DNA from: Christensenella hongkongensis
GTDB lineage: Bacteria > Bacillota > Clostridia > Christensenellales > Christensenellaceae
Direction: 5' to 3'
NCBI RefSeq assembly: GCF_000981035.1
Contig: NZ_LAYJ01000112.1
Location: 115,985-179,984, forward strand
DNA length: 64,000 nt
The position numbers and the translations under genes were made by a program. The notes below the pieces were generated by a model, which did not search any database, had not been told where the DNA came from, and saw only the letters and a list, made by a program, of their open reading frames with translations. How positions within the stretch are numbered: the stretch's first letter is position 1; the number at the start of each line of letters is the position of its first letter. Of this stretch, positions 1-9,158 are shown piece by piece.

Positions 1-809
1 TGGATCCAAACAACGAATTAGTGGAGCTTTTATTTTGGATGGATTCTTTTAAACGTGCAAGCGCAGCGTCGGTAACGGCAATCGTACCTTACTTTGGATA
101 TGCAAAAGGAGACAAAAAGGACGAGCCAAGGGTTTCGATCCGCGCGAGGGTATGTGCGGACTGTCTTGAAGTTTCCGGTGCTGACAGGATGATTACAATG
201 GACCTGCACAGCGCGCAGGTTCAGGGCTTTTTCAAGATTCCGGTTGACCATTTGCTTTCCCTGCCCATCCTTTGCGAATACATTAAGGGAATGGATATTA
301 TGGAAAATCTCGTGGTGGTTTCGCCGGACGCGGGATTTGCGAAAACAGCGAGAAAATATGCCGACTACCTGAAGCTTCCGGTAGCGATCGGCGATAAAAC
401 CCGTACAGGTCACGATGAAAACGCACAGATCCTTGAAGTGATTGGCGATGTGGAAGGCAAAAATTGCCTGATCGTGGATGATTTTTCAATCAGCGGAGGA
501 ACGCTCATCGATGTTGCGAATATGCTCAAGGCGCGCGGCGCAAAACGGATTGTAGCCTGCCTGGGGCACATTATGCTTCGTGAAAAGGGTGTTAAGGCGA
601 TCAACGAAAGCCCGATTGAGTACCTGATTTCAACAGACAGCGTGGAAAATCCGTTTATTATCGGACAGAAAAAGTTCCTGACTGTTTCGGTGGCTCCACT
701 CTTTGCCGAAGCGGTTTACAGGATCCATGAAAGAGAGTCTGTGAGCACACTGTTTTCGACAGTGCCTGAAAAACTCAAAGATGATCTCAGGGAAGCCTGC
801 CGTAAATAA
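1..809 (+). CDS. prs: ribose-phosphate pyrophosphokinase homologue, 5' end missing
   Basis: The reading frame is open from base 3 and has lost its N-terminus to the window edge; about 268 residues remain. The layout is that of PRPP synthetase, which makes PRPP from ribose 5-phosphate and ATP: a GADRMITMDLHSAQVQGFF stretch (metal/ATP region) and a C-terminal PRPP-binding loop near bases 473-505. Two signature sites differ from the textbook enzyme. The loop usually reading VDDxxDTGGT is VDDFSISGGTL, and the catalytic flexible-loop segment usually YARQDRK is YAKGDKK. These fit a divergent Prs subfamily, so activity on the usual substrate is likely but not proven. A hairpin terminator follows, so the gene probably ends its transcript here. 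Confidence 0.9.
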   Translation, partial: DPNNELVELLFWMDSFKRASAASVTAIVPYFGYAKGDKKDEPRVSIRARVCADCLEVSGADRMITMDLHSAQVQGFFKIPVDHLLSLPILCEYIKGMDIMENLVVVSPDAGFAKTARKYADYLKLPVAIGDKTRTGHDENAQILEVIGDVEGKNCLIVDDFSISGGTLIDVANMLKARGAKRIVACLGHIMLREKGVKAINESPIEYLISTDSVENPFIIGQKKFLTVSVAPLFAEAVYRIHERESVSTLFSTVPEKLKDDLREACRK

Positions 810-830
810 AAACCAACAACCAGAGGAGTA

Positions 831-868
831 TTCCCTGCCTTATTATTCTAAGACAGGGAAATTTTTTA
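831..868 (+). terminator. rho-independent terminator after prs
   Basis: TTCCCTG pairs with CAGGGAA (831-837 with 854-860), with an inner CTTA/TAAG extension, followed by a run of T. Confidence 0.8.
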
Positions 869-983
869 TACAGGCGGCGGGTGATTTACCAAAGTATCGG
901 CGTTTTGCCTGGAGTCATGAAATAACTCATAGAGGAAGGCGCATGACAGAATATATGGTATGATGCGCATGAGGTGGAGTAAT

Positions 984-2261
984 ATGAAGATAAAAAGAAT
1001 TTTAGGAATTGTAATAACGGTGATGCTGGTGATGACAATGTTTGCACCGGCTGCCTTTGCGGCGACGGACGAACCGACGCAGGAACCGACTGAGACCACG
1101 CAACCGACGGACGAGCCTACGCAGGAGCCGACGCCGACTCCCACGCCAACGCAAAAACCGACGGCAACCCCCACGCCGACGCAAAAACCGACACAGACGC
1201 CTACTCAGGAGCCTACGCAGGAACCGACGCAGACGCCTACGCAAGCACCATCCGAAGACTCCGGAAATGAGACGGTTAATGTTACACTGTATGTGTATTC
1301 GGGAGGCGCGGCGGCATCCGGCTATACGGTAAAGCTGGACACCGTATCGCAAAAGACCAATAAAGAGGGCATGGTTTCTTATCCTGACGTGACGGTGGAA
1401 GATCATAAGATTACAATCACCAACCCGGAAGGAAAGCAAAGCGTTGGAATGATGTACCTTTCACGCGGCAACAGCACGGAGATACAAAATGTTGCAATGG
1501 GTGGCAAATATGAAATTTCGGTGGCGAACGGCGCGCACAACCTTTACGCATCGGTTGTGTTTGTGGCGGACGAAGCGATTGAGATCACTTCGGTAGGAGA
1601 ATCCAAAACGCCTGCGCCTGTGGCAACTGCCACAGCCTCCACAAGCCCTGTGGGAGCGATGAAGATTACGGCGGACTTTGTGGACTCTGCGGGAAAACCG
1701 GTGACAGGACTCGGGATTGGCGTTTCGCAGGACGGTGGGACGCCTGTAATGGGAATGGTGGACAGTAAAGGCAGATTTGTGCTTAATCAAGGCGGACTGG
1801 GGAACTTCCTGTGGGGAATTCTCCCGGCAAATATGTCCGAGGATCAGGCGATTTCAGTTGATACGGAAATCCAGCAGGGAGCGACGACAAAGATCGTATC
1901 CTCGGATGGAAGCTCGTATGTGGTGCAGACTCCCGGAACCACGAAAGAGCTGTACATGAAGTTTGAGCAAAGCGGAAACGGCTATGTGCTCAAAGAGGTT
2001 TTGGATAAGGTGCCGGGCGGGATCGATTCGCTGACGCTGGGCATTATCATGTTTATAGTGATTATTGTGGTTGTGATTGTGATTCTGGTGGTGGTGCGCC
2101 ATAACCGGAAAAAGAAACGTGCCGCACAAAAGAGCGCCGACGAGCCGCGCGGACGGGAACGTGAGTTCGAGCTGGAAAAAGAAGACGAACCTTCCGCGGA
2201 GGCGCCCCGCCCCAAACAAACGGGTGGAGCGAATAAAATGGGCGACAGGTCCAGGATGTAA
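984..2261 (+). CDS. secreted, membrane-anchored Pro/Thr-rich surface protein
   Basis: Start 984 is chosen over upstream ATGs at 960-969 because AGGTGG lies 6 bases before it and the signal peptide then begins MKIKRI. The 425-residue product has a signal peptide ending near AFA-A, a long Thr/Pro/Gln repeat stalk (PTQEPT, PTPTPTQKPT units, roughly residues 28-90), and two beta-rich stretches that resemble Ig-like or carboxypeptidase-regulatory folds. A single hydrophobic helix near residues 345-370 is followed by a basic stop-transfer RHNRKKKR and a charged cytoplasmic tail. There is no LPXTG motif, so it is held by the C-terminal helix and the stalk would span the wall. I recognise no enzymatic domain. 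It could be an adhesin-like or wall-sensing protein; function unknown. Confidence 0.8.
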   Translation: MKIKRILGIVITVMLVMTMFAPAAFAATDEPTQEPTETTQPTDEPTQEPTPTPTPTQKPTATPTPTQKPTQTPTQEPTQEPTQTPTQAPSEDSGNETVNVTLYVYSGGAAASGYTVKLDTVSQKTNKEGMVSYPDVTVEDHKITITNPEGKQSVGMMYLSRGNSTEIQNVAMGGKYEISVANGAHNLYASVVFVADEAIEITSVGESKTPAPVATATASTSPVGAMKITADFVDSAGKPVTGLGIGVSQDGGTPVMGMVDSKGRFVLNQGGLGNFLWGILPANMSEDQAISVDTEIQQGATTKIVSSDGSSYVVQTPGTTKELYMKFEQSGNGYVLKEVLDKVPGGIDSLTLGIIMFIVIIVVVIVILVVVRHNRKKKRAAQKSADEPRGREREFELEKEDEPSAEAPRPKQTGGANKMGDRSRM

Positions 2262-2270
2262 AAAACAAAA

Positions 2271-2299
2271 GAAGGAGCGGCGAAAGCCGTTCCTTTTTT
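2271..2299 (+). terminator. rho-independent terminator
   Basis: GGAGCGGC / GCCGTTCC stem with a GAAA loop, then TTTTTT. Confidence 0.85.
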
Positions 2300-2413
2300 G
2301 TTGTCCCCAAAGGGCTGGAGGCCATCTATCCTTGCACAAAAAGAAGCGAGCCGCTAAAATAGAAGTAAGAGAAGTCCCTGGCCGCATGGGGATTTGGTTA
2401 GGAGTAAACGCTT

Positions 2414-4009
2414 ATGTTATTGAATTTTTTGGGGGCCGCACACGAGGTGACGGGCAGCTGTTATCTTTTGGAGATTGGGGGAAAGAAGCTGCTCGTGGAC
2501 TGCGGAATGAGACAGGGGCCGGACGAGTACAAATCGCAGGCGTTTTCATTTGACGCACAATCTATTGATTGTGTTCTTCTGACACACGCGCATATCGATC
2601 ATTCCGGGCTGTTGCCGCTGCTTTACAAAGAAGGTTACCGTGGAAAGATTTATGCAACGGGCGCAACATGCGACCTGGCGGATATTATGCTCCGGGACAG
2701 TGCGCATATCCAGATGTTTGAAGCGGAATGGCGCAACCGGAAAGGAAAACGCGCAGGGCGTGAAGAATATATTCCGTTGTATGAAATGGAGGACGCTCAG
2801 GGGGCGATCAGCTGCCTTGTTCCATGCAAATACGGCGAACCTGTTTTCATATGCGAGGGGGTGTCGGCGCGCTTTACGGATGCGGGGCATCTTTTGGGCT
2901 CATCCAGCATCACACTTACCCTGGACGAAGACGGGATCAGCAAGCGCATTGTTTTTTCCGGAGATATTGGGAATGAGAACCAGCCCCTGCTTCGTGATCC
3001 GGAATATTTGCATCAGGCGGATTACGTTGTTATGGAGTCCACCTATGGCGACCGCAGCCATGGGCCGCGCCCTGATTATATTGGGGAGCTTGCGCGTATC
3101 ATACAAAAAACGTTTGACCGCGGCGGGAATGTGGTGATTCCATCCTTTGCGGTAGGCCGTACGCAAGAGCTTTTGTATTTTATCCGTCAAATCAAAACGG
3201 ACGGGCTTGTGAAGGGCCACGGGAATTTTCCAGTATATGTCGATAGTCCTCTTGCAATCGAGGCCACGACGATATTTGGGCAAAACAGCATGGAATACTA
3301 TGACGATGAAGCGATTGCGCTGATCGGGCGGGGGATCAATCCGATCTCCTTTGACGGACTGAAAACGACGGTCACAAGCGAGGAATCAAAGCTTGTAAAC
3401 GCAGATAAAACGTGCAAGGTGATCATTTCGGCAAGCGGCATGTGTGAGGCGGGCAGGATTAAGCATCACCTGAAGCACAACCTGTGGCGGCGCGAATGTA
3501 CGGTATTGTTTGTTGGATACCAGGCGGAGGGAACGCTTGGAAGATCAATCCTCGAGGGTGCTGAGCACGTGAAGCTGTTTGGCGAGGAGGTCGCTGTTGC
3601 AGCGGAAATCCGTACGCTTGAGGGCATCAGCAGCCATGCGGACAATGCGGGCCTTCTGCGATGGGCTTCCAGCTTCGAGCGGAAGCCGGAACATCTGTTT
3701 GTCACGCATGGACAGGGACGCGTATGCGATTTCTTCGCAAACGAGCTTCGCGAAAAGCTTGAGGTCGAAGCGACCGCGCCCTATGAGATGGAGCAATACG
3801 ACCTTGCGGCGACCGCGCTCGTCAAAGAAGGGATCAAAGAAAAAGCGAAAGTCAAAGAACCTTCCAAGGCCAGGACGGTATACGACAGGCTTGTTGCTGC
3901 AGGAAGGCGGCTTATACAGGTGATCGAACGCAATCGCGGAGGCGTGAATAAGAGTCTTGCAAAATTTGCGGACCAGATCAACAGCCTTGCGGATAAATGG
4001 GACAGGTGA
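2414..4009 (+). CDS. MBL-fold/beta-CASP metallo-hydrolase, probable RNA-processing nuclease
   Basis: The 531-residue protein carries the metallo-beta-lactamase metal motif HAHIDH at residues 58-63, with an upstream VDCGMRQG strand and downstream DAGHLLGSS and FSGDIG motifs. A late SSHAD near residue 408 is the C-terminal histidine typical of the beta-CASP branch (CPSF73/YSH1-like, COG1236). Members cleave or trim RNA in the cytoplasm with two zinc ions. A lysine-rich tail of about 90 residues follows the catalytic core. AGGAG lies about ten bases before the ATG. The next gene, a YfcE phosphodiesterase, begins 24 bases after the stop and is probably co-transcribed. The substrate is not predictable. 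Confidence 0.88.
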   Translation: MLLNFLGAAHEVTGSCYLLEIGGKKLLVDCGMRQGPDEYKSQAFSFDAQSIDCVLLTHAHIDHSGLLPLLYKEGYRGKIYATGATCDLADIMLRDSAHIQMFEAEWRNRKGKRAGREEYIPLYEMEDAQGAISCLVPCKYGEPVFICEGVSARFTDAGHLLGSSSITLTLDEDGISKRIVFSGDIGNENQPLLRDPEYLHQADYVVMESTYGDRSHGPRPDYIGELARIIQKTFDRGGNVVIPSFAVGRTQELLYFIRQIKTDGLVKGHGNFPVYVDSPLAIEATTIFGQNSMEYYDDEAIALIGRGINPISFDGLKTTVTSEESKLVNADKTCKVIISASGMCEAGRIKHHLKHNLWRRECTVLFVGYQAEGTLGRSILEGAEHVKLFGEEVAVAAEIRTLEGISSHADNAGLLRWASSFERKPEHLFVTHGQGRVCDFFANELREKLEVEATAPYEMEQYDLAATALVKEGIKEKAKVKEPSKARTVYDRLVAAGRRLIQVIERNRGGVNKSLAKFADQINSLADKWDR

Positions 4010-4033
4010 TACTGATGGACAGGGAGGAATACA

Positions 4034-4579
4034 ATGAAACTTTTGATCGCTTCAGACATACATGGCTCGGCGCTATATTGCGATAAGCTGCTTCGGGCGT
4101 ACGAAAGGGAAAAAGCAGACAGGCTCCTTTTATTGGGAGATGTTTTATACCACGGCCCGCGAAACGATCTTCCTGCGGAATATAATCCCAAGAAGGTAAT
4201 CGCAATGCTCAATCCCATTGCAAATGAGATTTTATGTGTGCGTGGGAATTGCGACAGCGAGGTAGACCAGATGGTGCTTGATTTTCCGGTGATGGCGGAA
4301 TACTGTATCCTGTACCTTGGCAATCACATGGTTTTTGCAACCCACGGACACGTTTTTAACGAACAGAATCTTCCGCCATTGAAAAGCGGGGATATTTTGC
4401 TGAATGGGCACACGCATATCCCGGCATGCAGGGCACACGGCGGTTACCTTTATCTGAACCCTGGTTCGGTTTCCATTCCAAAGGAAGACAGCGTCCACAG
4501 CTATATGACGCTGGAGGATGGCGTGTTTTTGTGGAAAGATATTGACAGCGGGGAACCTTACAGGGAATATACTCCATAA
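4034..4579 (+). CDS. yfcE: YfcE-type metallophosphodiesterase
   Basis: A complete 181-residue calcineurin-like phosphoesterase of the YfcE/MJ0936 family, which hydrolyses phosphodiesters with a two-metal (often Mn) centre. The metal ligand motifs appear in order: SDIHG (residues 7-11), LGDVLYHG, GNCDSE, THGH and NGHTHIP. A GGAGG Shine-Dalgarno precedes the ATG, and spacing to the beta-CASP gene suggests a two-gene transcript ending at the hairpin at 4707. The biological substrate of this family is not settled. Confidence 0.92.
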   Translation: MKLLIASDIHGSALYCDKLLRAYEREKADRLLLLGDVLYHGPRNDLPAEYNPKKVIAMLNPIANEILCVRGNCDSEVDQMVLDFPVMAEYCILYLGNHMVFATHGHVFNEQNLPPLKSGDILLNGHTHIPACRAHGGYLYLNPGSVSIPKEDSVHSYMTLEDGVFLWKDIDSGEPYREYTP

Positions 4580-4706
4580 GGCGGAATCGGAAAAATGTGG
4601 CCTCGCTCCGGATACTTATGATTGCATCGCTTCATTTCAGGCCGCATTGGCTCATTGCCTTCGAGTCCGCGAGCAATAGCACATAATTTAAATGCAACAA
4701 AAAAAG

Positions 4707-4732
4707 CATAGGCCAAAAGCCTATGTTTTTTA
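4707..4732. terminator. bidirectional terminator between yfcE and the phosphomutase
   Basis: CATAGGC-CAAAA-GCCTATG is flanked by A-rich sequence on the left and T-rich sequence on the right, so it can stop both converging transcripts. The 127 bases before it (4580-4706) hold nothing I recognise. Confidence 0.88.
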
Positions 4733-4742
4733 TTGGAATCGG

Positions 4743-6221
4743 TTATTTTAAATAAGCTTCGATTGGCGAGAGATCAAGGCTGCCATACCCCTTGAGGAAG
4801 GAATACAGCGTCTGTGTGATCTTTTTTGCACCGCCTTTTTCGTCACTTTCCACATTGACGGGGATAAGCGGATCGTGCAGGGAAAGCCGCACAAGGAACC
4901 AGCCGTTCCCGTGCTCCTTATCAAAGGAAACGCGGATGCCCTCATGGTTATCCGGCGCGACGTGGAAATCGTCCTGCTTTTGTGCGTATGCGGTCAGGTC
5001 TGCGATCATGCTTTCACCATATGCCTTAAAATCGTCCTCGCCGATTCCAAGACGGAATTCCTCGCTCTCAACGGGTTCTTTGAGGTCGGAGATCAGGTCG
5101 GAAATCGTGTGCCCCTGTTTTTTGAGCTTTGCCATTTCAATCAGCAGGCGCGTCACGAGGTAAGCGCCGTCGTCCAGGAAATAATTCTCCTTGAGAGCGG
5201 CGTGACCAGAGGTTTCAATCGCAAGCTGCGAATCCGTCCCGCCTTCATTGAGGCGGATCGACTCGTTGATTACGTTTTTATATCCGCGTTTAAAGCGGTG
5301 ATGCGTACCGCCGTGCGCCTTGATAAAATCTGCGAGGCCGCTTGACGTAATGGAGTCCGTGACGATTGTTGTGCCGGGGAATTCCTTCAGTAAAATTGCG
5401 GAGATCGCAGCGATCAGACGGTTTTTATTGAGCACGCTGCCGCCCTTATCCACTGCGCCCGCACGGTCTACGTCCGTGTCAAAAATGATGCCAAAATCTG
5501 CGTTGGTATCAATGACGGCGTCAACGATACTCTGCATGGCCTCTTTGTTTTCGGGATTGGGGATGTGGTTGGGGAAGGTGCCGTCCGGCTCGAGGAACTG
5601 GCTGCCCTGCGTATCTGCGCCAAGGGGTGCAAGAACCTTATCCACATAAAAACCACCTGCGCCGTTGCCTGCGTCCACAATAATTTTGAAGCCGCTGAAC
5701 GGCTTTTCTTCGCCGGTCGCTTTGCGGATTTTGTCGGTGAGGATGCCTGCGTAAACGCTCATGAAATCTGCGCTTGTTACACTGCCCTTTTTTCCGGAGG
5801 CCGCGGGAAGAGCCGCCACAATTTTGATGAGCTCCGCGATGTCAGCTTTTTCGAGGCCGCCCTTGTTGGTAAAAAATTTCAGTCCGTTACGGTTCATCGG
5901 TAAATGGCTTGCCGTTACCATGACCGCCCCGTCGCAAAGAAATCCGTCGGTTACGGTTGTCATGAACATTGCGGGCGTTGAGGCCATGCCGCAATCGAGC
6001 GCATCTGCGCCCATGCTGGTAAAGCCCTCCATGCACGCATCCTTAAGAGCCGGCCCGGTGACGCGCGAATCCATGCCGATCGCAATTTTGGGGTTTGGTT
6101 TCCCAAGCCACAATACAAAAGCCTTTGCAAGGTCAAGCGCCGCCTGAGGCGTCAGGTTTGCATCGTCGCCAAGAGCAATGCCGCGTATATCGCTGCCATT
6201 TTGCAGTTTGCTGTAATCCAT
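4743..6221 (-). CDS. phosphomannomutase/phosphoglucomutase family protein
   Basis: A 492-residue alpha-D-phosphohexomutase, interconverting hexose 1- and 6-phosphates through a phosphoserine. The catalytic serine loop reads TASHLP (TASHNP in most members) near residue 103, and the Mg-binding loop is DTDVDRAG near residue 250. The sugar-binding GGTDSQLAIETSGH region is present, followed by the C-terminal phosphate-binding domain. Start 6221 (ATG) is preferred; an in-frame GTG at 6233 would add four residues. A good sigma-A-like promoter lies at 6272-6300 on this strand. It is distinct from the GlmM at 56794. Its preference between glucose, mannose and other sugars cannot be read from sequence. 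Confidence 0.9.
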   Translation of the reverse strand: MDYSKLQNGSDIRGIALGDDANLTPQAALDLAKAFVLWLGKPNPKIAIGMDSRVTGPALKDACMEGFTSMGADALDCGMASTPAMFMTTVTDGFLCDGAVMVTASHLPMNRNGLKFFTNKGGLEKADIAELIKIVAALPAASGKKGSVTSADFMSVYAGILTDKIRKATGEEKPFSGFKIIVDAGNGAGGFYVDKVLAPLGADTQGSQFLEPDGTFPNHIPNPENKEAMQSIVDAVIDTNADFGIIFDTDVDRAGAVDKGGSVLNKNRLIAAISAILLKEFPGTTIVTDSITSSGLADFIKAHGGTHHRFKRGYKNVINESIRLNEGGTDSQLAIETSGHAALKENYFLDDGAYLVTRLLIEMAKLKKQGHTISDLISDLKEPVESEEFRLGIGEDDFKAYGESMIADLTAYAQKQDDFHVAPDNHEGIRVSFDKEHGNGWFLVRLSLHDPLIPVNVESDEKGGAKKITQTLYSFLKGYGSLDLSPIEAYLK

Positions 6222-6271
6222 ATCAAATACCACGCTTTCTAATTAGAATTTGAAAAATATTTCTTGTGTTT

Positions 6272-6300
6272 ATTGTAACTGGAATTTTGTCCGGGTTCAA
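6272..6300 (-). promoter_or_regulatory. sigma-A-like promoter of the phosphomutase
   Basis: Read on the minus strand: TTGAAC, 17 bases, TACAAT, about 50 bases ahead of the start codon. Confidence 0.7.
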
Positions 6301-6488
6301 GTACGCAAACGCAAACATTATAAATGATATGTGCCTTCGCGGATGAGTTGTGAAAATTTTACGGCGATTCATCAAAAAGCATGTGCAATAGCGGGGCAAG
6401 CGTACAACAGGCGGGAGAAAAGAAACATAAAGGTTACAGCAGGAACCGCATGGCAATCATGAAATATGACGTTTTCGTAATAAAAGAG
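6301..6488. other. intergenic stretch between divergent genes
   Basis: The 342-base gap between the phosphomutase and mreB starts (6234-6575) holds the two outward promoters listed separately. In the middle I see no credible gene, repeat or structured RNA. Confidence 0.6.
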
Positions 6489-6517
6489 TTGAAAAATCAG
6501 GAGGGTTGTATTATCAT
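6489..6517 (+). promoter_or_regulatory. sigma-A-like promoter of mreB
   Basis: TTGAAA, 17 bases, TATCAT, about 60 bases before the mreB start. Confidence 0.6.
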
Positions 6518-6575
6518 ATATGGTATATAGGCAGAATTTTGCTTATCCAGAAATTTAGAAGAGAGGCTTCGATGA

Positions 6576-7625
6576 ATGGGCTTATTCGGAAATTTTAACG
6601 ATATAGGAATAGACCTCGGTACTGCAACCGTGCTGGTATACGTCAGGGGCAAGGGAATTGTGCTGAGGGAACCTTCGGTTGTGGCCGTGGATAGATTATC
6701 CGGCAGGATGCTTGCGATTGGTGAAGAAGCGCGCATCATGCTTGGGCGTACGCCGGGGAATATTGTGGCGGTACGTCCTCTTCGTGAAGGCGTTATTTCG
6801 AACTTTCACGATACGGAAAGGATGCTGCGTTATTTCCTGCGCAAAGTAATCGGAAGAAGATTGTTCTTTAAACCGCGCGTGGTGGTCTGCGTACCCTCGG
6901 GCGTTACGGAAGTGGAAAAGCGTTCCGTAATCGAGGCGACGGAGGAAGCGGGCGCGCGCCACACCTGCCTGATCGAGGAACCGATCGCCGCTGCAATCGG
7001 CGCGGGAATCGACATTGGCGAGCCGCAGGGAAATATGGTTCTTGATATCGGCGGCGGTACGGCGGACATGGCTGTTATCTCCCTTGGCGGGGCGGTAATC
7101 AGCGATTCCATCAAAATCGCGGGCGATACGTTTGACGAGTATATTTCCAGGTATATCAAGAAAAAATACAATATGCTGATTGGTGAACGTACGGCTGAGG
7201 AAATCAAAATCAACATCGGCAGCGCGTTCCCGCGTAAAGAGGAAGCATATATGGAGGTCACGGGCCGCAACCTGATTTCAGGGCTGCCCAAAACGATTAC
7301 CATCAGTTCGAACGAGACGATTGAGGCGATGCAGGAGCCGCTTAACCGTATCATGGAGACCATGCACAGCGTACTTGAGCGTACGCCGCCGGAGCTCACA
7401 GCGGACATCGCGGAGAACGGGATTTGCATGACGGGCGGAGGATCGCTTCTGTACGGCCTTGACAGGCTTCTTACGGAGCGGACCAAGATTCCGTGCTATG
7501 TAGCGGAGGACGCGGTGTCGTGCGTTGCAATCGGTACGGGCAAGGCGCTTGAAAGCATCGACGTATATAGCGCCGGAGCGGTTTACGATTATCGCCGCGG
7601 TGACTATTATAATCAGGGATACTGA
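6576..7625 (+). CDS. mreB: rod shape-determining protein MreB/Mbl
   Basis: A 349-residue bacterial actin that polymerises under the membrane and guides elongasome wall synthesis. The actin-fold nucleotide motifs are all present: IGIDLGTATVLVYV (phosphate 1), VLDIGGGTADMAVI (phosphate 2) and GICMTGGGSLL (adenosine loop). The N-terminus opens with the amphipathic MGLFGNF. GAGAGG lies 9 bases before the ATG at 6576; another ATG four bases earlier is out of frame. It stands alone, without mreC/mreD beside it, which is more typical of Mbl or MreBH paralogues than of the mreBCD operon. The acidic, tyrosine-rich C-terminus is a little longer than usual. Confidence 0.93.
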   Translation: MGLFGNFNDIGIDLGTATVLVYVRGKGIVLREPSVVAVDRLSGRMLAIGEEARIMLGRTPGNIVAVRPLREGVISNFHDTERMLRYFLRKVIGRRLFFKPRVVVCVPSGVTEVEKRSVIEATEEAGARHTCLIEEPIAAAIGAGIDIGEPQGNMVLDIGGGTADMAVISLGGAVISDSIKIAGDTFDEYISRYIKKKYNMLIGERTAEEIKINIGSAFPRKEEAYMEVTGRNLISGLPKTITISSNETIEAMQEPLNRIMETMHSVLERTPPELTADIAENGICMTGGGSLLYGLDRLLTERTKIPCYVAEDAVSCVAIGTGKALESIDVYSAGAVYDYRRGDYYNQGY

Positions 7626-7639
7626 TAAGAATGAAAAAG

Positions 7640-7679
7640 CAGAGTTGTTCCCTCATTGAAAGGGGCAGCTCTGTTATTA
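7640..7679 (+). terminator. probable terminator after mreB
   Basis: CAGAGTTGTTCCC pairs with GGGGCAGCTCTG around a nine-base loop; the following TTATTA tail is weak. Confidence 0.6.
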
Positions 7680-7808
7680 TGTAAAAATAGATTATTTCCA
7701 TGTGTGAAGAATGGCTGTGTAAAGCAATTTTTGGATTTTTATTTTTCATGCAGGGGCAAAATTTGAGAGTATGACAGCAGTACTGTCTGTGAACCGGAGG
7801 ATAGTGGT

Positions 7809-8969
7809 TTGAATCATCATAAGGCAATCAAGGGCCTGACGGTCCTTTTGATCGTTTTGATTGTTGCGGCGGGGGTAGTCCTCTATACGCTCTATGGAAC
7901 CTACAAAGCGATCAAAGACAATCCAATGGCGGCGTTCGCTACGCCGCAGGCTTCGGCGGTTGCGTCGGACGACCTGAAATTTGACAACAACGCGAATGTT
8001 GAAACAGTAACGATTGACGGAAAGACTTACCAGAAGAAGCAAAATGTCGTTACGGTGCTGATGCTCGGCATCGATTCGGACGGCAGCGCAGCCAAAAACG
8101 CGCAGGGCGAGCGCAGCGACATGATGATGCTGTGTACAGTCGATATGGATGCAAATACGATTGAGCTTACATCCCTTCCGCGCGATACGCGTACAACTGT
8201 GCATGATGTGGATACAAAGACGGGTAAAATCAAAGATAAAACCTGGGTAACAAAGCTCAACCATGCCTATAACCGTGGCGGCGGCCAGGATAAATACGGT
8301 GCGGAAAACGCAATGCGCGCCACAGAGGATCTCATTGAGTGCGATGGACAGCTTTCTATTCCGGTATCCTATTTTGTTTCGATTGACCTCGAGCACCTTT
8401 CAGACCTTGCGGATGCGCTTGGCGGTGTAGAGGTAACGCTTGACCAGGACTATCCGGATATTGGCAGCAAGGGTGATACCATTACTCTCGAAGGCAACAA
8501 CGTGCGGCTTTACCTGCAAAACAGGAAGCAGATGGACGACGGGGAGATGTCCCGCCAGAAGCATGAGCAGGATTTCATGATGGCGATTGCGAAAAAAATC
8601 AAAAAGCTGGGCGCAGTAGAATCGGCTTCAAGGCTGTTTACACAGTTGCAGGATGTTGTGAAGATGGATTTGAACCTCGACCAGATCGTCGGCATGGCGG
8701 GCGTGCTGGATAAGGTTTCCCTTGACGAGATCAAGCGGAACAGCTTTACGGAAAACTACAAGATGATGAACGACGAGCTCATGGGACAGGATCTGGACTT
8801 CTTTGTGATGGACGAGGATGAGCTGATGGATATGATGCTCGAAATGTATTATACGCCTGTGGATGGCGGCTCTGCGCGTGCTGCGGGGCAGGACGACGCG
8901 GACGCAAGTGCGTCAGCGAAAGCGTCTGCTGCGTCAAAGGGCTCAAAATTGAATTCATCTGATGACTGA
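7809..8969 (+). CDS. LytR-CpsA-Psr (LCP) family wall-polymer ligase, copy 1
   Basis: A 386-residue LCP protein. LCP enzymes transfer lipid-linked glycopolymers such as teichoic acids or capsule onto peptidoglycan outside the membrane. One N-terminal helix (about residues 10-31) anchors it. The LCP core starts at LMLGIDSDG, with the conserved GERSDMMML and SLPRDTR motifs that hold the lipid pyrophosphate through Asp and Arg. The C-terminus is Ala/Ser-rich and low complexity. Translation begins at TTG 7809: GGAGG lies eight bases upstream and no ATG fits. Copy 2, starting at 9159, is clearly a duplicate with the same TTG arrangement. Confidence 0.9.
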   Translation: MNHHKAIKGLTVLLIVLIVAAGVVLYTLYGTYKAIKDNPMAAFATPQASAVASDDLKFDNNANVETVTIDGKTYQKKQNVVTVLMLGIDSDGSAAKNAQGERSDMMMLCTVDMDANTIELTSLPRDTRTTVHDVDTKTGKIKDKTWVTKLNHAYNRGGGQDKYGAENAMRATEDLIECDGQLSIPVSYFVSIDLEHLSDLADALGGVEVTLDQDYPDIGSKGDTITLEGNNVRLYLQNRKQMDDGEMSRQKHEQDFMMAIAKKIKKLGAVESASRLFTQLQDVVKMDLNLDQIVGMAGVLDKVSLDEIKRNSFTENYKMMNDELMGQDLDFFVMDEDELMDMMLEMYYTPVDGGSARAAGQDDADASASAKASAASKGSKLNSSDD

Positions 8970-8990
8970 ATGATCGTTTAAAATCGGAGC

Positions 8991-9023
8991 AAAGGCGGTG
9001 GAATAGCAGTCCACCGCCTTTTT
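8991..9023 (+). terminator. strong rho-independent terminator between the LCP genes
   Basis: GGCGGTGGA / TCCACCGCC perfect stem followed by TTTTT. The two LCP copies therefore probably have separate transcripts. Confidence 0.92.
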
Positions 9024-9158
9024 GCATTATTAATTTTTTGTAAATAATAGGAAATTGAAGGGAAAAAATAAAATTTTTAAGGTACTATTAAGTTTAGGAT
9101 TAAAACAGATATGCTATATATAAGCATATTCAATAAATGAAGCCGGGAGGACGAACGG

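Noticed and set aside
1002-1439. Long Arg-rich ORF antisense to the surface protein
   Set aside because: It is a product of the ACG/CCG repeat codons of the Pro/Thr stalk read backwards.
4580-4706. Possible mobile-element scar after yfcE
   Set aside because: No terminal repeats or second copy are seen in the window.
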